From Pyxicephalus adspersus (taxonomy: Eukaryota > Chordata > Amphibia > Anura > Pyxicephalidae): DNA of 64,000 bases. Below, piece after piece: positions 57,001 through 64,000 of this stretch; the stretch's first letter is position 1; the number at the start of each line of letters is the position of its first letter. Under the pieces are notes generated by a model. It had not been told where the DNA came from. It did no database searches and was given only the letters and a program-made list of their open reading frames with translations. The translations under genes and the position numbers were made by a program. The stretch lies in contig NC_092866.1 of assembly GCF_032062135.1 (NCBI RefSeq), positions 27,871,957-27,935,956 on the forward strand, read 5' to 3'.

Positions 57001-58159
57001 AACAATTTGTCTGTTTATTTATTAATGTTTAATACTTTATAAAACTGGTCACAAGCAATGGTTCCTAAATCACTCTGTAAAGGAAGTTTTGTGAATACAA
57101 TTGGTAAGACAAGAAATTTGCTTGTTTATAAAGGATTGCAGTTTCCATGGGCAACAGATTAGGACAACATTTCATTTAGAGAATCTGTGTCCGCAATATT
57201 TTTTTGTGCAATTGAGAATGTAAAAACCGTTGGTTCAAATTTTAATACACACATTCTATAGTTTTCCTTAAGGACAGTTGACCTTTCACAACTCTTTCAT
57301 CAGTATTGTATACACGTTCGTTTCTCTATCCTTCCCCTAGTAAACTCTACATGAATACATTTTATCAAAACCCAAAAACGAAAATATAAAATGCATGATT
57401 TTTTATTCTAGTTGAATACATTTTAAACAAGCACTGAAAAGGTCTTGATTAGTATTGAGAATACTTGCCTGTGTAACATTAGTCAAATATTCTGCAAACA
57501 TTCTTTGAAGGTTGCAGAGCACTGCCATGGAAGACATTTACCAATGGTGGAAAAAAAAATACAGTTCATGAGAGAGTGGGTTTTTCCATATGGCCTCAAC
57601 GTCAACATAAGCAAATCTTTTAAAAGACATATTTGGTGCGTGTCTTAAAATCTGTAAATGTTGCTGTGTCCTTTTAGACACAAAGGTAGTAGATTTTCCA
57701 CTCCCTTCTTGTCCAGAAGAGACAGAGACATAGACATAGACATAGGATGTGGATTTACTATAAAAAGGGGATGTAGTATGCAAGTGTTACCTCCTGTCCA
57801 CATCAGGCTCTGAACTCCACCCCACAACCTTTCCTCATATACTTGTGGGGAGAGTCCATGAGAGGGGTCATTGGAATCTAAAAGCCCTTAATAGATGTCC
57901 TCCAGCTCCAGTTGCCCCTTCACCTTAGTGAATAAGTACTGGCTACCCTTACCCTAGAACTATTGACACAATAATAAATATTTCAAAAACACCTGTACAA
58001 CAATCCACATATCTTGTCCCATTGTACAGCAGCACAATGCTGATGATTCATATCTGTGTATTGTAATGTGTTAACATATATACATTTATATATGTTAATA
58101 CACATAAATAATCTATATTGTGGAAGTGGTTTGGAAAAAAGTTGTGAGCGCATGCATTA
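57001..58159. other. DNA downstream of BRMS1
   Basis: No gene seen. A short hexamer array (ACATAG-type, near 57725-57748) is present. Confidence 0.4.
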
Positions 58160-58760
58160 AAATCTGGTCTAATCAATGAAATTCAGAAAACGTGAAATTT
58201 GCTGACTGGGTTCCACCAGTGTGCAATCAAAGAATTACTTGATCTCGGTATACCTGTGTCAATAGACCTGTTCTAAAAGGCCTCTGGCTAAAGGATCACT
58301 TCAAGCTCTGAGCAGGACATTATAAAGACTATCAGGAAAAAAGCTGTTGATTTGTGAAAAAGAAAACAAAGAAAATTATTTTGAAATTGTCCAAAATCGT
58401 CTGGAGGACTCTCCAAATGCAAAGAAGTTTACCTAGTCAGCTGAGAGTACAACTGAACTTTTTGACTATCATAGGAAATACCATGTATAGTAGAAACAGA
58501 ACACTTCCGATTACCCTGGGAACATCATTCCTATGGTGAGGATTTGAGACTGGTACAAAGACTTGCCATCCGGCGGGACTCTGGACATATAGATAATGGT
58601 ACATTGGAGTGGTATAAAGGGAACATTTAAAGCCTTAGAAAGGCCAAGGCCCAGACTTGTGGGAATCTGTAGCATAAATTGTAGATTGTTGTACACCAAC
58701 ACATCTTATCAAACCTAAAGGTGAATTGGGCCACTATCTCAAGGGCTAAATGTGATAAGC
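58160..58760 (+). mobile_element. Decayed Tc1-like element
   Basis: GAAAGGCCAAGGCCCAGACT, GGGAATCTGTAGCATAAATT and GATTGTTGTACACCAACAC near 58640-58700 resemble the DNA encoding the SPDLNPIENLW region of vertebrate Tc1-like transposases. Frameshifts and stops are present throughout. Ends are not defined. Confidence 0.5.
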
Positions 58761-58885
58761 TAGTAGGGGTAGACAACAAAATATCTGCACATTTAGTTGC
58801 AGCAAAAGATGACTTTACAAAGTTTTCTTTCAATCTTTTTTATTAGTTTTCAACATTACAAAAGAGAGGATACTTATGGACACTA

Positions 58886-58980
58886 TGGGCCTGATTTAAT
58901 AAAGCTCTCCAAGGCTGGAGAGGATACCCTTTCATCAGTTAACCTGGGTGATCCAAAAACATGGAATGGATCTGGTCTAA
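58886..58980. repeat. Fragment of the foldback MITE family seen at 18763
   Basis: GGGCCTGATTTAATAAAGCT, then AGGCTGGAGAGGATACCCTT and GGGTGATCCAAAAACATGGA match one arm of 18763-18951. Confidence 0.6.
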
Positions 58981-59944
58981 AGTACATAAAATAAGACTCA
59001 TTAAGCATCCAAATGTGCTTATATCATGTTTTGCTATCAGTGAGTTAAAGCATGCTTACATATATTAATACATATTAGTACTTATTTGTATTTAGGGATA
59101 TTGGTTGCATATGCTGCCCCTGCTTGATACATGTATTACCTAGTAGTCAGGGGAAAAAGTGGCAACAGATTCCTAGTTGTAAGCTCGGCATGTGAGCTCC
59201 AGGAGCAAAGGGCAGTCTGGTATTTTTTCTTCATAGCAGCTTATAAACTGTGCTTAAGAGGAAGTGATTATTTGTCACAGTGCTGAATCACAGTAAAAAA
59301 ATGTCAGTTTGTATACTTCCATGTGTAATCTAAGCACAAATATATTAAATCCTTTAAAAATTCTTTAAGACTTTTTTGTCCTTTAAAGAGTAAGGGGGTA
59401 AGTGCATGAGTGTTAGGTTTAAACACTGGTAAAGTGGTGTTTAGTATATGCCTCCAATTAGATCAGCACTGCAAATCTTTTACAGAACAGCAAATTACAC
59501 ATCATACAATCAAAACCAAAAGTATGTATTCCCTAACTATGATGTAAATTCTGACCCAATGCTTCCCAATTAAACGTGTTGGAAAAAAATGATGATACTG
59601 CAGGCCACATTTAATGTGTCTGGACGTGTAACTAGGCGTGACTCGCATGCTTACGTCAGTACTGAGTTTGTTTGATCAGTCACTATAAGACAGGAATGTG
59701 ATATTCTCTACAATAAAAAAGGATGGGGAGTGGGGGCAGGAGAAGCACGATGTTTAAATGTTTAAAAAAAAATAATTCTGCAAAAAATAAATTATACTGG
59801 TTTGTTAATGGGATATGAAAGTCTTTCATGTTAATTTTTTTTTTCATTTGTGCATCAGATTATTCTGTGTGATACAGTGGTATAATAGAACTTAAAAAAA
59901 AATGATAATCAAGTGTAATAAGAAGAAATGTAGCTACTGTTAGG

Positions 59945-60092
59945 TCCATAAATATTTGGACAGAGACAACTTTTTTCCAATTTTAGTTCTGTTCGTTACG
60001 ACAATTCATTTTAAATGAAACAACTCAGATGCAGACTTTAAGCTTAAATTCAATGGGTTGAACAAAAAGATTGCAAAAAAATGTGAGGAACT
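59945..60092. mobile_element. DNA transposon terminus cut by the assembly gap
   Basis: TAGGTCCATAAATATTTGGA followed by CAGAGACAACTTTTTTCCAA and GGGTTGAACAAAAAGATTGC is a repeat end I recognise as common in fish and amphibian genomes, probably Tc1/mariner-related. The other end is not found after the gap. Confidence 0.5.
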
Positions 60093-61049
60093 NNNNNNNN
60101 NNNNNNNNNNNNNNNNNNNNNNNNNNNNNNNNNNNNNNNNNNNNNNNNNNNNNNNNNNNNNNNNNNNNNNNNNNNNNNNNNNNNNNNNNNNNNNNNNNNN
60201 NNNNNNNNNNNNNNNNNNNNNNNNNNNNNNNNNNNNNNNNNNNNNNNNNNNNNNNNNNNNNNNNNNNNNNNNNNNNNNNNNNNNNNNNNNNNNNNNNNNN
60301 NNNNNNNNNNNNNNNNNNNNNNNNNNNNNNNNNNNNNNNNNNNNNNNNNNNNNNNNNNNNNNNNNNNNNNNNNNNNNNNNNNNNNNNNNNNNNNNNNNNN
60401 NNNNNNNNNNNNNNNNNNNNNNNNNNNNNNNNNNNNNNNNNNNNNNNNNNNNNNNNNNNNNNNNNNNNNNNNNNNNNNNNNNNNNNNNNNNNNNNNNNNN
60501 NNNNNNNNNNNNNNNNNNNNNNNNNNNNNNNNNNNNNNNNNNNNNNNNNNNNNNNNNNNNNNNNNNNNNNNNNNNNNNNNNNNNNNNNNNNNNNNNNNNN
60601 NNNNNNNNNNNNNNNNNNNNNNNNNNNNNNNNNNNNNNNNNNNNNNNNNNNNNNNNNNNNNNNNNNNNNNNNNNNNNNNNNNNNNNNNNNNNNNNNNNNN
60701 NNNNNNNNNNNNNNNNNNNNNNNNNNNNNNNNNNNNNNNNNNNNNNNNNNNNNNNNNNNNNNNNNNNNNNNNNNNNNNNNNNNNNNNNNNNNNNNNNNNN
60801 NNNNNNNNNNNNNNNNNNNNNNNNNNNNNNNNNNNNNNNNNNNNNNNNNNNNNNNNNNNNNNNNNNNNNNNNNNNNNNNNNNNNNNNNNNNNNNNNNNNN
60901 NNNNNNNNNNNNNNNNNNNNNNNNNNNNNNNNNNNNNNNNNNNNNNNNNNNNNNNNNNNNNNNNNNNNNNNNNNNNNNNNNNNNNNNNNNNNNNNNNNNN
61001 NNNNNNNNNNNNNNNNNNNNNNNNNNNNNNNNNNNNNNNNNNNNNNNNN
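60093..61049. other. Assembly gap, 957 N
   Basis: A run of N only. Any reading frame spanning it is an artefact. Confidence 1.
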
Positions 61050-62273
61050 TATATCTCTAGCTGTCTGACTTACACAGTTATAATTATGAAACAAGATCAA
61101 GCATGCGGCAAATGAAAGTCAAAGAAAAGTATGATTCCTTTATAATTGTTCTTAGAAAATTATTTTCTTAAATTATTACTTTCATATACGGTAACCAAAA
61201 AAGTAAACAATAGAATAAACTTTTATAAATTTGATTTACTAGCAGTAACATATTATTTCATATGTACATTTTACACCAAATTCAATCCCTGGAGAGCTAG
61301 GAATAGCCAGTCAAATCTATGTAACAACTACTATCTCATTATTTTTAGGGGGCATCACCATTATTTCTGCACAGTGTACTTGGACTGGCCACACACACAT
61401 CACAATCCAAACATGCAATTCCAAAGTAGCAACAAGTATGAAGGGTGCAGATGTAGCCGACTTTCATCCCCTGGGATTACATTCAAGATCCATGTTGTTC
61501 TAACATGCTTAGCTCTGACACTTCAGGGTAGTACCAGTGCTTGTCACTACCTCCTGCCACCCACACACTCATATTGCTTCATCTCTACGTTGGGCTTCCT
61601 CAGTGGCCAGCCAGAATGGCCAGGAGGCAAGAAGGGACAGACAAGCTTCAATGCCATCAATCATTTTTTTGGGGAAGAATTTGAAATATTGCAGTCAGTG
61701 GGTCTGTTAGAGAGATATTTTTTTTTCCTGGTTGGTAAAAAAAAAAAGTTGCTACGCCACAACAGAAAGTGAAGGATTAAATAAAAAAAGCTTGTTTAAA
61801 TTAGGTAGACAGATGCTAGAACATCTATAAACTTTTTATTGTTGTATGTTTCCGTAAAAATTTGTTTTGCCACAACAAATAAAAATAACTCTTCCTAACC
61901 GAGCCCCATATTGCAGTAAAACTTGACCAGGGTTCCAACCTCTCCCCCATCTATCCAAAATTAAACACTTAAAAAAATGCGATATAGATTCGGTCTAAAT
62001 TGTCAGAACAGTTAGGGATTTTTTCGTTGTTTTTGTTTTTTTGTTTTGTTTCCAATGACAAAGACTGTTCAAGATTTGCTGACAGTTATTTAATATGAGG
62101 TATATAAATATAACTTAAATCATTTAAATGTTTATTATATTAAGGAGGCCCATGCATTACATTGCAGGATTTGCTGATTTATCAGATCTATGCATGGCTT
62201 GGTTTGTTGTGAACTTTTGCTGAAACAGAGCAAAGAGTTTATTTTGATTTAACCTTGCTGAGCAACATACATT
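61050..62273. other. Intergenic DNA
   Basis: AT-rich. A 208-codon frame at 61146-61772 has no recognisable domain, a non-ATG start and A/T runs, so I do not call it a gene. Confidence 0.4.
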
Positions 62274-63085
62274 GCCTTGTGAAGGTATTTATCCCCAGGA
62301 CAGCGTTTGTCCTGTTTTGTCGCATTACAACCTAAAAAAAAAATAGATTTTCATAGTCTGAATTGTTGAAGTAGAATGGACAATAAAAAACCTTGTAAAT
62401 TTAAAAAATATCAAGTAAAAACTAAAAAGATGTGAGTGCAACATTTTTCAACCACTTTGCTTTAAAACCTTTAAATAAGATCATTAACTGCAGAAGTCAC
62501 ATAATTAGTGGATTAGGATTGGCCTTTGTACAATATTAATATCACCGCACGCAAACCCAACTTCCCATCACCCCCAGACCACCATTCCAGCAGTGAAGTA
62601 CCCTGATGAAGCATCATAGTTTGCAGATGTTTTTATCAGCAGGGACAGGAAAACTGTCGGGATAAAATGAAACATGGAAGACAGTAAAAATGGGGTACTT
62701 GTTGAGTATTTTAGCCCGACAGTGATTTGAGTTTGTGAGAATGGTTTACCTTTCAGCAAGGCAATGACCCTCAACATACTGCTAAAGCTATATTAGAGAA
62801 GTCTAAAAGGATTGAAATGTCTTGGAAAAGCCTAGGTAAAGCCAAGACATAATTTGAATTGTGAATCTGTGGTATGACCTAAAGGTTGCCCTCCCTTTAG
62901 GAAAATATGTAACTTGAAAACCCCAGTGCCTAGATTTGCTGAGCTAATAGAGATTTGCAGCTGTAATTGTGGCAAAGGTAGCTCGAAAATGCATATTTTG
63001 TAAATCAAATAGAGCGAACCCTGCAAAATCCATTTTATTAGCAAAATAGGACAAACACAGAGGGGGATGGATATTTTCACAAGGC
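62274..63085 (+). mobile_element. Decayed Tc1-like element, both ends present
   Basis: GCCTTGTGAAGGTATTTATC at the left is inverted at the right as GGGGATGGATATTTTCACAA then GGC. Inside, TTTCAGCAAGGCAATGACCC, GCCAAGACATAATTTGAATT and GTGAATCTGTGGTATGACCT correspond to the FQQDNDP and PIENLW regions of Tc1-type transposases. Many lesions are present. At 812 bp it is shorter than a full element. Confidence 0.72.
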
Positions 63086-64000
63086 ACCTTATATTTATCT
63101 TCTATGCTGCTCTGCCACTACAACCAACTGCTGTGAATGAAGAAAAGTGAAGTGAGTCTACAAGTTACCAAAGTTATGTCTAAGGGATGTTGACTCTCCA
63201 TGCAATAACACTAATTATCCCAATGCTGTTACATCTATGACTAAATCATATGCTCCTTGCAAGAAGTGCTCCTGTAACTGAATGATTAATTAACATTAAC
63301 ATAATGCTTTGCACTGCACAGCACAGTCTGGCTGTGTTTAGGCATCTGTGCTGGCAAAAAAGGTTTTATTGATTGCGTTTGAAAGCCTTTGAAACGGGAT
63401 TGGGAAGGCATACTGCACACTGGCTAATCAAAGAAAACAACAGAGATCAGAGTGGGTTTTCCAACCTGTCCCATCGCTGATCTGCCAACAAGTATTGACT
63501 GTAAGCATCACTTGTAATCCATAGACCAGTGAACCTTTGCCCCATATAGTTGAAAGTACCTGGTTTGGAGGGCATTTCTCTATACTAGAATTGCCCAGCT
63601 CCAGCACTTAAGTGCCAGGATCCTCACACATGTCTTAGTATTTATTTTAGAGAGACTGCAGTAAATTTAAGAGTCAGGAAATGTTGGTGTAATTATCCTG
63701 AACTGTATGTGGCCCTCTTGGACACGGGAAACCCCTGGTGTAGTCTAAGGACATTGTAGATTGTCTTATAGCTGCAAAAAGCTATTTGACTAGATTTTTA
63801 GGTGGAAATTGTGCACCATGTTTTACTACATGTAGCTTTTCTTTATAGAAACCTTTTTTATTGTTTTTCCTATTGCCCAGATAATAGTGGAATCATATGC
63901 ATTGTCATTGCATGATCATCCTTCACAAAATAAATAATGACTTGTGAAAATAGTTTTAGATTCTCTCTGTAGCCCTGAAACTACAACTAAGTATCCCAAA
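63086..64000. other. Intergenic DNA to window end
   Basis: I see no gene, RNA or clear repeat here. RIN1, the human neighbour of BRMS1, is not recognisable in the window. Confidence 0.4.

Noticed and set aside
60006..61100. Long frames on both strands around 60-61 kb
   Set aside because: They consist almost wholly of N and exist only because undefined bases contain no stop codons.
61146..61772. 208-codon frame on the plus strand
   Set aside because: Non-ATG start, no domain, phenylalanine/lysine runs from T and A tracts, no supporting splice or promoter context.

Overview
This is a piece of a vertebrate chromosome: short coding exons with GT-AG introns, AT-rich non-coding DNA and many decayed DNA-transposon copies. 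Three split genes all lie on the + strand, in the order SLC29A2 - B4GAT1 - BRMS1. This is the gene order and common orientation of the human 11q13.2 block, so these are probably true orthologues rather than stray paralogues. The repeat content (many PIF/Harbinger, hAT, Tc1/mariner and Helitron relatives, plus a SINE tail of the form TGTACAGCGCTG..ATATGTTGGCGCTATATAAATA) suggests a frog. That is an inference from repeat style, not a species identification.

Layout. 1-6.2 kb: intergenic, with four PIF/Harbinger-type MITEs carrying exact TTA/TAA target-site duplications. 6347-19813: SLC29A2 (ENT2), 12 coding exons, 455 residues, with its probable 3' UTR to about 20.98 kb. 21-30.6 kb: intergenic repeat field with foldback elements, hAT elements carrying internal minisatellites, a cluster of near-perfect hairpins and a tRNA-type SINE. 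30.7-31.2 kb: promoter-like DNA. 31199-34044: B4GAT1, two coding exons, 421 residues, with a mariner-like foldback MITE in its single coding intron. 36.8-41.2 kb: a nested symmetrical repeat structure whose right arm ends 25 bp before the probable first coding codon of BRMS1. 40159-56282: BRMS1, 11 coding exons (321 residues from the proposed exon 1, or 315 from the second ATG). Its introns hold a broken transposase-like gene, a Harbinger MITE, an hAT element and a non-autonomous Helitron. 57-64 kb: no gene seen; two decayed Tc1-like elements and a 957-base run of N.

The three proteins act separately: ENT2 is a plasma-membrane nucleoside/nucleobase carrier, B4GAT1 a Golgi glucuronyltransferase that primes matriglycan on alpha-dystroglycan, and BRMS1 a subunit of Sin3-HDAC corepressor complexes. 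The most noteworthy observations are: a U12-type (minor spliceosome) intron in BRMS1, itself carrying a Helitron; an Sds3/BRMS1L-like C-terminal tail on BRMS1 that canonical human BRMS1 lacks; two frame-enforced GC-AG introns; a transposase-like gene family fossil; and a long palindromic repeat at the BRMS1 5' end.
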